The translations under genes and the position numbers were made by a program. A DNA stretch of 38,984 bases. It comes from an uncultured Eubacteriales bacterium (GTDB lineage Bacteria > Bacillota > Clostridia > Oscillospirales > CAG-382). The stretch lies in NCBI GenBank assembly GCA_900548115.1, contig URJL01000017.1, positions 1 to 38,984 of the forward strand, in the 5' to 3' direction. The notes under the pieces were generated by a model. That model searched no databases. It was not told the DNA's origin and saw only the letters and a program-made list of their open reading frames with translations. Below, piece after piece: positions 22,844 through 33,500 of this stretch (position 1 is the first letter of the stretch; every line of letters starts with the position of its first letter).

Positions 22844-25279
22844 TTACTGCGCCGTGATGCCCTCGACCTTTTTAATGCCGAGTTTTTGCATGGCGTCCTC
22901 GCGCATTTTATACTTTAAGATTTTACCCGCGACGTTCATCGGGAAAGAATCGACAAAATCGATATAGCGCGGCACTTTGTGCTTTGCCATATGATCGCGA
23001 ATGTAGCTCTTCATTTCCTCGTCGGTCATGCTCTCGCCCTCTTTGAGGATGATGCACGCCATGATCTCCTCGCCGTACTGCTCGTCGGGCACGCCGATGA
23101 CCTGAACGTCCTTGACCTTGGGATGGGTATAAATAAACTCTTCGATTTCTTTCGGATAAATATTTTCGCCGCCGCGGATGATCATGTCCTTGAGCCGTCC
23201 CGTAATCCGATAATTGCCCTCGGGGGTGCGCAGCGCCAGATCGCCCGTGTGCAGCCAACCGTCTTTATCAATCGCTTCGGCGGTCGCTTTGGGCATTTTG
23301 TAATAACCCTTCATAATATTATAGCCCCGCGCGACGAATTCGCCCGTCACGTTGTCGGGAAGATCTTTTCCCGTTTCGGGGTCGACGATCTTGCATTCGA
23401 TCTCGGGCAGCGGTCCGCCGACCGTCGAAACGCGAACCTCAAGCGGGTCGTCGGTCGAGCTCATGGTACAGCCGGGCGAGCTTTCGGTCTGTCCGTATAC
23501 GATGGTGATCTCGCTCATATGCATTTTGTCGACCACCTGCCGCATGACCGAAATGGGACAGGGCGAACCCGCCATGATTCCCGTGCGCATGTGCGAAAAA
23601 TCGGTCTTTTCGAAGTCCTTGTGCTCCAAAAGGGCGATAAACATGGTCGGAACGCCGTGGAATGCCGTGATCTTTTCGGCGTTGATGCACGCAAGCGCGG
23701 GCTTGGGCGAGAAATAGGGCAGCGGCAGAACCGTCGCGCTGTGCGTCATGGCGGCGGTCATGGCAAGCACCATGCCGAAGCAATGGAACATCGGCACCTG
23801 GATCATCATGCGGTCGGCAGTCGAAAGATCCATGCGGTCGCCGATGCATTTGCCGTTGTTGACGATGTTGTAATGGGTGAGCATGACGCCCTTCGGAAAG
23901 CCCGTCGTGCCCGAGGTATACTGCATATTGCAGACGTCGTGAATGTTGACCGCCGCCGCCATGCGGCTGACTTCCTCCTGCGGGACGCTTTTTCCCTTTG
24001 CGAGCGCTTCCTCAAAGGTGAGACAGCCGTCCTGACGGTAGCCGACGGTGATGACATTGCGCAAAAACGGCAAGCGCTTGGCATGGAGCGGCGCGCCCGA
24101 CGGCTTTCCCGAAAGCTCGGGGCAAAGCTCGGCGATGATGTCGCAGTAATGCGAATCGCGGTAGCCTTCGACCAGGATCAGCGTGTGGGTGTCCGACTGG
24201 CGCAGAAGATATTCCGCCTCGTGAATCTTGTACGCCGTGTTCATCGACACCAGCACCGCGCCGATCTTGACGGTCGCCCAAAAAGCGATGTACCACTGCG
24301 GCACGTTGGTCGCCCACACGGCGACATGACTGCCCGCCCGAACGCCGAGCGCGATGAGCGCGCGGGCAAAATCGTCCACATCGTCGCGGAATTCGCGATA
24401 CGTGCGGGTGTAATCGAGCGTCGTGTATTTAAAGGCAAGCTGATCGGGGAAGGTCTCGGCGACCTCGTCGAGAACCTGCGAGAAGGTCTTTTCGATGAGC
24501 GCGTCTTTTTTCCAGATGAATTTGCCCGTGTGCCGCTTGTCCTCATAAAGACTGCGTTTGTGGCGGGCAGGATCGTCAAAGCGCGACATATAGCCTACGA
24601 AATGAGGCAGAATGATGTCGATCGGAACGTCCGCCGCGGCGGGATCCCATTCGCATGAAACAAAACCGTCGTAGTTGATGGAGCGCAGTGCGTCGATGAC
24701 GTCGGGAATGGGCAGAACGCCCTCGCCGACCGGCTCTTCGCGTCCCTTTTTGTCGGCGTCCTTTATGTGTACGTGCTTTATGTACGCGCCGAGATTTTTA
24801 AGACTTTCCTCCGGGCTTTCGCCCGCAAGACAGGTGTAAAAGGGATCCCACAGCGCGGCGAGATTGTCGCAGGCAAAAGAGTTCAAAAGGGTCAAAAGCT
24901 CGTCGGTGTGCGCAAAATCGCCGACCGTTTCGATCAGGATCGTGATCTTTTTCTTTTCGGCTTCCGCAATAAGCTCGTCAAGCAGCGCCGCGTCGTTCCT
25001 GCCCGCCTTGACTCGGACATAAGGACAGCGAAGCGATTCGGCGGCGAAGAGACATTCCCGCGCCTCTTTGCCGTTGTCCTCCGAAAGCGCTCCCGCCGCG
25101 TCGATGCACGGAACCGAAAGACGGTTTTCGATGAGAGCGCGGTAGACCGTGCGGTAGTTTTCTTTGACCGAATAAATGTCGTGCAGCTCGATCCCGTCGT
25201 AACGGTACCGAACCGCCTCGGTTATGAAATCCGAAACGCTTTTCGCGCTTCGGTGGTTGGTGGAAAAGGAAAGCTTCAT
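22844..25279 (-). CDS. TIM-barrel (xylose-isomerase-like) / acyl-CoA synthetase fusion
   Basis: The 811-aa protein has two enzymes. Residues 1-255 are an AP-endonuclease-2/sugar-phosphate-isomerase-type TIM barrel with likely metal ligands in LIETVGDF (Glu), LWDPFYTC (Asp), HVHIKDAD (His) and SCEWDP (Glu). Residues 275-811 form a complete AMP-dependent acyl-CoA synthetase (ANL family) with YTSGTTGFPKGVM, YGQTESSP, GWLHTGDLA, GRLKDMIIRGGENIYP and a C-terminal AGKILK lysine. It should activate a carboxylic acid to its CoA thioester; the acid is unknown. ATG 25279 follows AAGGAG (25292-25287); an upstream in-frame ATG lies inside the hairpin array. It is probably cotranscribed with the LeuA-like gene. 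Confidence 0.88.
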   Translation of the reverse strand: MKLSFSTNHRSAKSVSDFITEAVRYRYDGIELHDIYSVKENYRTVYRALIENRLSVPCIDAAGALSEDNGKEARECLFAAESLRCPYVRVKAGRNDAALLDELIAEAEKKKITILIETVGDFAHTDELLTLLNSFACDNLAALWDPFYTCLAGESPEESLKNLGAYIKHVHIKDADKKGREEPVGEGVLPIPDVIDALRSINYDGFVSCEWDPAAADVPIDIILPHFVGYMSRFDDPARHKRSLYEDKRHTGKFIWKKDALIEKTFSQVLDEVAETFPDQLAFKYTTLDYTRTYREFRDDVDDFARALIALGVRAGSHVAVWATNVPQWYIAFWATVKIGAVLVSMNTAYKIHEAEYLLRQSDTHTLILVEGYRDSHYCDIIAELCPELSGKPSGAPLHAKRLPFLRNVITVGYRQDGCLTFEEALAKGKSVPQEEVSRMAAAVNIHDVCNMQYTSGTTGFPKGVMLTHYNIVNNGKCIGDRMDLSTADRMMIQVPMFHCFGMVLAMTAAMTHSATVLPLPYFSPKPALACINAEKITAFHGVPTMFIALLEHKDFEKTDFSHMRTGIMAGSPCPISVMRQVVDKMHMSEITIVYGQTESSPGCTMSSTDDPLEVRVSTVGGPLPEIECKIVDPETGKDLPDNVTGEFVARGYNIMKGYYKMPKATAEAIDKDGWLHTGDLALRTPEGNYRITGRLKDMIIRGGENIYPKEIEEFIYTHPKVKDVQVIGVPDEQYGEEIMACIILKEGESMTDEEMKSYIRDHMAKHKVPRYIDFVDSFPMNVAGKILKYKMREDAMQKLGIKKVEGITAQ

Positions 25280-25297
25280 ATTATTTCTCCTTTCGCT

Positions 25298-25505
25298 GTC
25301 CGCGAAGCGGACAATTTCGCTGCCCGCGAAGCGGGCTATTTCGCTGTGCGCAAAGCGCACTATTTCGCTGCCCGCGCAAGCGGGCTATTTCGCTGTCCGC
25401 GAAGCGGACTATTTCGCTGTGCGCAAAGCGCACTATTTAGCGCCGCCGTAAGGCGGCATTTCGCTGCCCGCGCAAGCGGGCTATTTCGCTGTGCGCGAAA
25501 CTCAC
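25298..25505 (-). repeat. array of nine hairpins with constant linker and variable arms
   Basis: Units recur every 23-25 bp: hairpins at 25298, 25322, 25346, 25370, 25395, 25419, 25442 and 25466, and a degenerate one at about 25491. The linker TATTTCGCT is constant. Arms differ but remain complementary: GTCCGC, GCCCGC, GTGCGC, GCCCGC, GTCCGC, GTGCGC, GCCGCC, GCCCGC, around GAA, AAA, GCAA or GTAA loops. It fills the space between the LeuA-like stop codon, which lies inside the last unit, and the ribosome binding site of the fusion gene, so it would form the intercistronic mRNA. Confidence 0.92.
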
Positions 25506-26932
25506 TCTCCCGCCGCGATCTTATTGAGCGCGTTGATGTATGCCTTGATCGACGAGCCGATGATGTCGGTCGAAACGCCCTTGCCCGAATAGAGTCTTCC
25601 CGAATCGGCGCGCAGTTTTACGATCGACGAGCCGACTGCGCCTCTGCCCTCGGTCAGGGCTTGAATCTGGAAATCGTCCAGCTCGAAATGATGTCCGATG
25701 ATCTGCTCGATGGCGAGGAACGCCGCATCGATCGGACCGTCGCCGATCGAAACGCCCGACAGAATCGTGTCGCCCTTATAAAGCTCGATGTGCGCCGTCG
25801 CGCCGATCACATTGCCGTTGTTGATGACAAAGCTCTTGAGCTTGTAGGTCGAGGGCGCCTGGAGCGCGACCGACGCGACGATGGCGTCCAGCTCGTGCGG
25901 ATAGATCGATTTTTTGGAGGCGACCTTTAAAAACTCCTCGTAAACGCGTGCGCTGTCCTCCTCGGAAAGCTCGTAGCCCAGCTTTTCGACGGCTTCGCGG
26001 ACGGTCTTTGCCGTATCCGCGCCCGAAAGAGCGCGCGCTCCTTCATTTGCGTTTGCGTTTGCATTTTCACTATCGCGCACACCGCCCGAAAAAGGCGTAT
26101 TTTCGTCCTTTCCCCGCGTGATCTCGGCGATCTTCTCGGAAACGCGGCCGCACGCCGTGCGGTCGACGTCGGTGCGGATGCCGATGCGGTCGCCCGCGTC
26201 GGCGACCAGCTTAACAAAGGGCGAAAGCGAAATGCCCTCGGGCGCAAACGAAGTCTTGATGCCGCCCGCACCGCCCTTGACGGCGGCAACGGCAAGCGCC
26301 GAACCGAGTCCCATCTTGTCGGCGCAGTCGAATTGATAAAGAACGTCGGAGCGCTCGGCGGTGTTTTCGATCACCTCGCGGACAAAATCGGTCACTTCGT
26401 CGGGCAGCATATTTCCCGCGTCGTCGCAAAGCGTGATGATTTTCGCGCCGCCGCCTATCGCTTTTCGCACGGCTTCGTACAAAAATTCGCGCTCGGCGCG
26501 GGTCGCGTCGGAAAAGACCGCCTCGCTCTCTTCACAAAGAGAGGCGTTCTTCGCCGTCACGGCGTCGATCAGCTCGAGAACGGCGGCGGGCTTTTTGCGC
26601 AGGACATATTCCATCTGCACCACCGACGCGGGAAAGGCGGAATAAAGGCGGAACGAACCGCTTGCCGCCAGCGCCTCCGCCGCCGCTTTCGCTTCGTCGG
26701 GAGAGAAGCCCGCGTTGCATGAAAGCGTGCTGTTTTTCAAGATCGGCGCAGCGGTATGGCAGAACAAAAGGTCGCTGCGCGAGCTTATCGGCGGAAGCTC
26801 GAGAACGTCGACGTGTACTTTATCCAAAAGCTTCGCCGTTTCGAGACGGTCGCGGAAGCCGAATTCAAAATCGCCCGCATCGTGCATTTTTCGAAGGGTG
26901 ACGTCGGTAACAAAGAGTTTTTTCACAGTCAT
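25502..26932 (-). CDS. LeuA-like protein with degenerate active site and regulatory domain
   Basis: The 476-aa protein has an HMGL-like TIM barrel (1-270), a linker with an Asn-Ala repeat, and a clear C-terminal LeuA dimerisation/regulatory domain (about 365-476; LKSFVINNGN, GPIDAAFLAIEQI, GRGAVGSSIVKL). True isopropylmalate synthases have DTTLRDGEQ near the N-terminus and an HxHND metal site. Here these read DVTLRKMHDAG (10-20) and FDCADKMG (201-208), so the metal-binding Asp and both His are lost. It is therefore unlikely to condense acetyl-CoA by the usual mechanism. It may be a regulatory or binding protein, or have a changed reaction. It is controlled by a Leu-rich leader peptide. AAGGAG lies 8 nt before the start. 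Confidence 0.85.
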   Translation of the reverse strand: MTVKKLFVTDVTLRKMHDAGDFEFGFRDRLETAKLLDKVHVDVLELPPISSRSDLLFCHTAAPILKNSTLSCNAGFSPDEAKAAAEALAASGSFRLYSAFPASVVQMEYVLRKKPAAVLELIDAVTAKNASLCEESEAVFSDATRAEREFLYEAVRKAIGGGAKIITLCDDAGNMLPDEVTDFVREVIENTAERSDVLYQFDCADKMGLGSALAVAAVKGGAGGIKTSFAPEGISLSPFVKLVADAGDRIGIRTDVDRTACGRVSEKIAEITRGKDENTPFSGGVRDSENANANANEGARALSGADTAKTVREAVEKLGYELSEEDSARVYEEFLKVASKKSIYPHELDAIVASVALQAPSTYKLKSFVINNGNVIGATAHIELYKGDTILSGVSIGDGPIDAAFLAIEQIIGHHFELDDFQIQALTEGRGAVGSSIVKLRADSGRLYSGKGVSTDIIGSSIKAYINALNKIAAGE

Positions 26933-26999
26933 GAAAGATTCTCCTTTTAAAAATGGTTTTGAAAATGGAATGAAAACAGTTCTGCCGCGGATAAAAAGC

Positions 27000-27029
27000 A
27001 AAAAACCCACGGCGGAATACCGTAGGTTT
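27000..27029 (-). terminator. attenuator terminator upstream of the LeuA-like gene
   Basis: A 10-bp stem (27029-27020 with 27012-27003, one G-U pair) is followed by six U (27005-27000). A competing hairpin GTTTCG/CGAAAC (27049-27044 with 27031-27026) would remove the left arm, and AAAGCGC/GCGCTTT (27066-27050) lies upstream of that. The order suits transcription attenuation. Confidence 0.8.
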
Positions 27030-27079
27030 CGAAAAAGAAAATACGAAACAAAGCGCCCTGCGCTTTTTTGCGAAAAAAA

Positions 27080-27193
27080 TCAGCGAAAAAGCGTCTTTCG
27101 GGCAACACAAACGGCACCGCGATGACTCGACTTCAAAAGAAGCAGAGAACCGGTGCTTAGAATCAACGACATACGGATACAAGCAGTACTCAT
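27080..27193 (-). CDS. 37-aa leucine-rich leader peptide
   Basis: The peptide contains ACIRMSLILSTGSLLLLKSS, with four consecutive Leu codons (CTG CTT CTT TTG) and several further Leu/Ile codons. GGGAG lies about 7 nt before the ATG. It lies between a strong promoter and an intrinsic terminator in front of a LeuA-like gene. This is the layout of branched-chain amino-acid attenuators: when charged leucine tRNA is scarce the ribosome stalls and downstream folding changes. Confidence 0.8.
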   Translation of the reverse strand: MSTACIRMSLILSTGSLLLLKSSHRGAVCVARKTLFR

Positions 27194-27276
27194 GGCGTTT
27201 CTCCCGTGCCCGAAAAGGGGATTTTTCGGCGAACGCTTCGCAAAAGCAAAAGCGAAAACAATTCTTACATGGTCGT

Positions 27277-27305
27277 ATTGTATCACGTTCGCAAACGCTT
27301 GTCAA
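27277..27305 (-). promoter_or_regulatory. promoter of the leader/LeuA-like/ligase operon
   Basis: TTGACA (27305-27300), a 17-bp spacer and TACAAT (27282-27277) on the minus strand. Transcription starts at about 27270, 77 nt before the leader ORF. Confidence 0.85.
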
Positions 27306-27435
27306 GAGGAATTTTCAAATTTCAAAAATGAAAATTTAAAGCCGAAAAAGAGAAAATAGAGACGAAGAAAGTCGAAACCCTGCTGTTTTATATAAAATGT
27401 ACAAAATATCAAGGCAAAAATCCATAAAAAACGTC

Positions 27436-27464
27436 TTTACAAACAAAAAAGAATGTGATAATAT
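27436..27464 (+). promoter_or_regulatory. promoter of the large secreted protein
   Basis: TTTACA (27436-27441), a 17-bp spacer and TAATAT (27459-27464). It leaves a 5' untranslated region of about 97 nt. It is divergent from the LeuA-like operon promoter. Confidence 0.65.
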
Positions 27465-27567
27465 AGTAGCAAGAAAAATCCGACAAAACGGGAAAATCGA
27501 GCCGCAAAAAAGTTGTGCGCCGAGAGGTCAGAAACCGCCGTTTTACGTTTCGGAAAGGAGCGACAAG

Positions 27568-30500
27568 ATGAAAAAAAATCTTTTGTGCCTCACGCTCGCC
27601 GCAAGCCTTGTGCTTTCGGCAAACCCCGCCCTTACGGTTTTTGCGGACGGCGAAGAGCCGACTGTGCTCTCCGTCTCTGCGGGAAACACCCTCCCCGATA
27701 AACGGGCGCTGCCCCTCTCCCTTCTTTTGGCGGCGGAGGACGCAAAGTCGGCGAAAATCGAACGCACGACCTTCGACTTTTCCGACACGGTGTCGATTCG
27801 GCGTTATACGGGCGAGGGCGCTTCGGCGACGATCCCCGAAAACAACGTCTACAGCATCACCTCGTCGGTTCCGACGCTGTACACCGACATTTACCGTTAC
27901 TGCGAGGTCGTCTATTATTACGACACGGCGGATTTCTCCGCCGAGGGAAAGCATTTCGGCTTTACACTCGGCTTTACGCAGGACGCCGACACCAAGACCA
28001 AAACTCCGTGGAGCAACGCGACGATCTATGCGGAGGACGAGCTTTGCGCGAACAAGTGGACAAGCACCGTTTTTGATCTGTCGGCGCTCGCGTCGCTTTC
28101 TCCGAGTTCCTTTACCGACAACACCGTTTACGAGCACATTCGTCTTCGCCCCTTCGGCGATCTTACCGCGAGCGCGCTTTCGGAAAACGACGTTTTGTAC
28201 ATAAAAAAAGTCGTCTTTTCGAAGAACGACCCCCGCACCCTTGCCGAGACCCGCGCTGTGCGCTATTACGACAGCGCGGCGAAAGCGGCGCTCGGCGGCG
28301 ACGATTATCTTTTCCGCGACGAATGGACGGTCGGAGACTACGAGACGACCCGCTCCTATATCAAGGAGGACGGAAAGCCGCTCCGCAACTGGCGCAGTAC
28401 AAAAAACAAGCTTTATAAAGCCGACCGACACCTTTTCTGCGAGCATGAGCTGACGGAGGATCTTTATCTGTATCCCGACACGGCGGGCGAGACGGTCTGC
28501 TATGTCGTCGTCGGCGATCCTCCCGCGGAACTTCCCGCCGACCTTATCCACACCTCGTTTTCCACCGCGTTCTATGCGATCGGCGACGAGGGCGGAACGA
28601 TCTATGTCTCGGGCACGGCGGAATTTCCGAACAACATCGACCCCTCGGCGGGACATGTGACGATCCGCGGGCTTAACGGAACGAGCGACCGCGTTTTTAT
28701 GAATACGAGCGGCTCGCTTGTCGCGCGCGACATCACCTTTGAAAACATCACGCTGAAATCGCAGAACGCCGACGAGCGCTGGATCGAATCCGCCGCGCAC
28801 ATCACCTTCGGCGAGAGCTGTGTTATCGAAAAGAGCGAACCTTACGGTAATAATAACGTTATCACCGGTCTTTATATCGGCCGCAACGACGAATATCTCT
28901 GCGACGGAAAGCTCACCCTTTCCTCGCCGACGGGCGTTTATACCATGATCGCGCCGATCGGACAGTATTCGGCAGGCGGCGGGTACACCGTCACGGGCAA
29001 TTTCGAGTGTGAAATAAACGCGGGTACGGTCGTTTCGGCGTTCGGTGCCGTACGCAACGGATGCCAAGCGAGCTCTTATCAGACCGTCGACGGCGACGTT
29101 TTCTACCGCATAAACGGCGGAAATATTAAAAGCCTTTTCACGGGAAGCGTTCTCGGCGGCAATGTGAACGGAAACGTTCTCTTTGAGCTTTACGGCGGAA
29201 CATATGACGCAGGCTCCAAGCTCGTTTTCGGAAATTCCTCGAATTATTACGCCGCAAAAAGCTCGGCAAACAACATCGCGGTGATCGCCGACGGCAAGAG
29301 TCTTTCGGAAAACGCGACGGGAAGCGCCTCGCTTACGATCTCCTCGCAGGCGGACTTTTCCTCGTTTCCGAAAAACAGCGCCGTTCTGATCCTCAATCAC
29401 GCTGAATACGCGCAGGCGCTGCCGAACGTGACGGCAAGCTCGCTTACGGGCAAATACCGCGTCACGGGCGGAACGGCACGCCCCGTTTACGCGCCGCAAA
29501 AATTCGGCGGCGCGCTGCTGGGCTATGAAATCGTCGGCGACGACCCGCATCTTTCGCCGTATATCGGCTCGACGCTCCTTCATCGCAACGAATACGGCGT
29601 TTACACCCTTCCGACCGGCGACAGCTTTTATGACATCACCTTTAAAAATGCCCTTGCGGGAACGTTTTTCTCGGTTTCTTTTGACCCGAACAACGGCGCG
29701 GGTGAAATGACGTCTCAAAGCGTCGAGGGGAACGTCGGCTTTACGCTCCCCGCCTGCGGCGCGACGAACGAGGGCTATGTCTTCGGCGGCTGGAGCCGCG
29801 ACGGCAGAATCTATCGTGCGGGCGACACCGCTTACACCGACGCGGAATGCGTTTTCCGTGCCGTCTGGCTGGACGAGTCGGAGGTCTTTGCCGTTTATGT
29901 CAGCGACACCGTGGGCGACGACACGCTTGCGGGAATCGGTTACGGCGCACCCGTAAAGACCTTTGAAAAAGCGCTCGAGCGCGCGGCGTCCTACGGCGTT
30001 TCGCGCATTATCCTGACCGATCTTGTCTCGACGGGTCTTGCAAATCTTACCTTTAACGGTCCGCTTGTCGTGACGGCAAAGGACGGCTCGACGCAATACG
30101 ACGGAGGACTCATCAATCTTGTTCCGCTGAACATCAAAACGCCCGTCACCTTCGAATATATGGCGATGGGCTCGAAAGCCAACAGCTTTGTCAACACGAC
30201 CGATAAGGAGGTCGTGTTCGGAAAGGGACTTACCAAGGCGGCGGGCACGGGCGGCGTTTATGCCCATTTCGGAAGCGAATACGCGACGAGCGCAAGCGTA
30301 AACGTAACCGTCGAAAGCCCCGTTTTTCACTCCATGTATCTCGGCGGCGCGTACAGGAAAACACCGGGCGTCGGCGTGTCGGGCGATGTTTTCTTCACGG
30401 TCGGCTGTGACCTTTCGACGCTTACCGTCGGCTTTGACGGCTACACCGACAACAACAGCGACGGCGAAATTGCGGGCAATCTCGTTCTGAAAATGCGAAA

Positions 30501-33500
30501 CGGAACGATCGGCGCGATCTCGACGACGCGTCTCTCGTCGATCGGCGGCGCGGTCTATGTGATCGGAACAAAATCGTCGATTTTCCCCGACAGATCGATT
30601 CTCCCCGAATCGACGGGCGGAAGCTACCTTCTGCGCGTCGACGGCGGGGAAGTAAACCCCGCCCGCGCCTCCGACGGAAGCATGATCGCGGGAACGATCA
30701 CCGCGATCGGCAAAAACGGCGAGAACCGCGTGCGCGTCCTTGCCGAAAACGGCACGGAGATCGTCTATCCCGCGGGCAATATCGCCCTTGCACCCGGAAG
30801 CTATACGTTTGAATTTTTCGAGAGCGAAAAGATCATCTCTCCCGCCTTCGAGGTCGCCGCACCCTACATCGGAATGCGCGCCGAGGAGAAGAGCTTTTCC
30901 TCTTCGTCCTATACCGCCGTCGCACGGTGGTATGACGGCGCAAAGCAGGCAGAGCGTTTTCTTGCCGGCACCGACTACACCTTAAAGCTCACCCTTACTC
31001 CCCGCGCTTGTGCCGACACGACCGACTTTTCCTCGGTCATGCTCAACGGCGTTGAGACCGTTCCCACGCAGAACGACGACGGAAGCTTTACGGCGACGCT
31101 CGCCTTTCCGGCGGAAAGCGGCACGCTGAAGACGAGCTATGTCCGCTATGTAAGCCAAAACGGCGACGACAACGCGGCGGGAACCGAAGCCGCTCCGTAT
31201 AAGACGCTCAATAAGGCGCTCACCGTTCTCTCGGCGATCGGCGGCACGGTCTTTATCCGCGGCACGGTCGACGCGGGCGGAACCTATCCGAACAAAAAAC
31301 CCGTTTACATCACGGGCTGCGGCGACAGCACCGCCGAGCTTACCCTCGCGCAGTATAGCGGCATTCTTCTCTCCGCCGACACGACCTTTGACGATCTTCT
31401 CTTCACGGTGGGCGCCTCGTCCCATTTCAACAACCGCGAACACCTTCTCACCTTCGGGAAAGGGCTGTCGTTGGAAGGGGATATGATCCACGCGGGTGCA
31501 TATTCGTCCGGCAACAGCTACCGTTCGGTACCGCAGAGTCACACCGTTATCGACGGAAGCACCTCGATCGGAACGCTTCATGCGGGCGGCGGCTATGTGA
31601 CGAACCGTGCCGACGGCGTTGAGGGCGATCTTTCGATCGAGATCGAACGGGACACGATCGTCCGCGCGATGAACGTCGGAGCGGATCATTATCTCAACAA
31701 CCACACGGGCGTTTCGCTCGGCGGAAGTCTGCTCGTCACGGTAAACGGCGGAACGCTCCGCTCGGTGAACGCTTCGACCTGCCCGATTTATCCTTCCGAA
31801 AGCACGACCTATCAATTCATTTTCAACTACGGCGCAGCCGCTCCGAACACGATATCGGAAGCCGCAGCCCCGCGCGATAAGCGGTACACCATCTTCTCGG
31901 GACTCGGCGGACGGGTCGACCATGCGCTCGATGAAAACGGAAAAGCAATTCCCGGCATGTTTGACGTCAATCCCGATCCCGATCACTATGCACTGATCCG
32001 CTACGGCACGTACAGCATCTTTTCCGAGGGCGGACGCTTCCGCTTCCCGGCGCGCACCGATGTGAAAATTTCGTATGTCCGTTCGGAATATCCGCTTACC
32101 GAATATGCTCTGAATCTGAACGGCGGCTCCTCCTCCTACGGAATGTTGTCGATCGACGCGCAGGGCAGGATTCATTTCGGAGCGGCTCCGCAAAAGGACG
32201 GGTACGCCTTTGAGGGCTGGTACCGCGACGAGGCATTTACCGAGCTTGTATGCGACGGCGATCTTATCGGTGAAAGCTGTGTTCTTTATGCAAAATATTA
32301 CGCCTTCAGCCGCTCGGTCGACGACCATCAATTTGTCGTTGCGGGCGTTCAGATGCGTCTGCCGCTCGAGAGCGGCGTAACACAGGGTCTGCGCTTCGTG
32401 ATGGAGATCAATCTCTCGTCGCTTGCCGACATTTTCGCCTTCTCCGAAAAGAACGGCGGCTATGTTATGGAAGCGAGCGTCACGGCGGAGGGTGATTTTG
32501 CCTCGAGCGATCAAAAGCACGCGGGCTGGATGATGAGCCATTCGGCAAACTCCGACACGGGCTACGGCGCGGCGGTTCTTCCCACCGACAAGCTTGCGGG
32601 GCGCGAGCTTTTGTGCGACACCGATTACGTTTACCGCGGAAAGACTTACCGCTCCAAGACCGTTCCCGCACTGCGGCTGTTCGGTCAGGAGGGCGATATT
32701 CAGCGCTATACCCTTTGCGTTACGGGCATTACCGAGGATAAATACGAATACGGTTATACGGTCCGTCCGTATCTCAATTACTATTCCCGCTCGGGCAGCC
32801 TTGTCACGATTTACGGCGACGAATATTCCTCGAACGTTTTCAAGACCGCCGTTGCGGCGCTGGAGGGCGGGGAGGAATCCGCCCGCGCCGAGGAATATCT
32901 CCGCACCCGGATCTGCGGCGTTATCGCCGAGAAAAACGGAATCGAATTCATCCCGCAGAGCATCTTAAACGAAGTAAACGTCAAGACCGCGCGGTATAAA
33001 CAGGATGTTTTGAACAGCGAAAACATTTCGACCGACGGCTTTTCGAACGTTTATTATGTCTCGGCGGACGGAAACGACGCAAACGACGGAAAAACCCCCG
33101 AGACGGCATGGCAAACCATAAATAAGGTTCGAAATACCTCTCTTTCGTCGGGCGACGCGGTGCTCTTCCGCCGCGGCGATATGTTCCGCGGAAAGATCAC
33201 GGGACAGCGGGGCGTTACCTACTCGGCATACGGCTCCGGCGCAAAGCCCATCATCAACGGTTCGCAGCGGAATTATGCCGACCCGAATCTTTGGAAAGAA
33301 ACGGGCATTCAAAACGTCTACAAACTGGACGGCATTTTGGACAATGTCGGCATTATTGCTTTTGATCACGACGTCACCGATATCGGAAATTATGACGAGA
33401 TCGTCGGCAAAAGACGCATTTCGGGCGTGGATTATTACGGCAAAATGTTCTTTAATCAGAATCAGCTGAACGGCGATCTGCAATTCTATTCCGATCTGAA

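Noticed and set aside
25280..25360. 27-residue N-terminal extension of the ligase fusion protein
   Set aside because: It would be translated from the hairpin array, and a well-placed AAGGAG supports the start at 25279.
25298..25505. CRISPR array
   Set aside because: Repeats are 9-10 bp linkers and the intervening parts are all palindromes of 15-16 bp, several of them the same. No cas gene is near.
27409..30330. 973-aa open frame opposite the giant secreted protein
   Set aside because: It is Arg-rich and of low complexity, with no ribosome binding site or family, and mirrors the codon use of the real gene on the plus strand.
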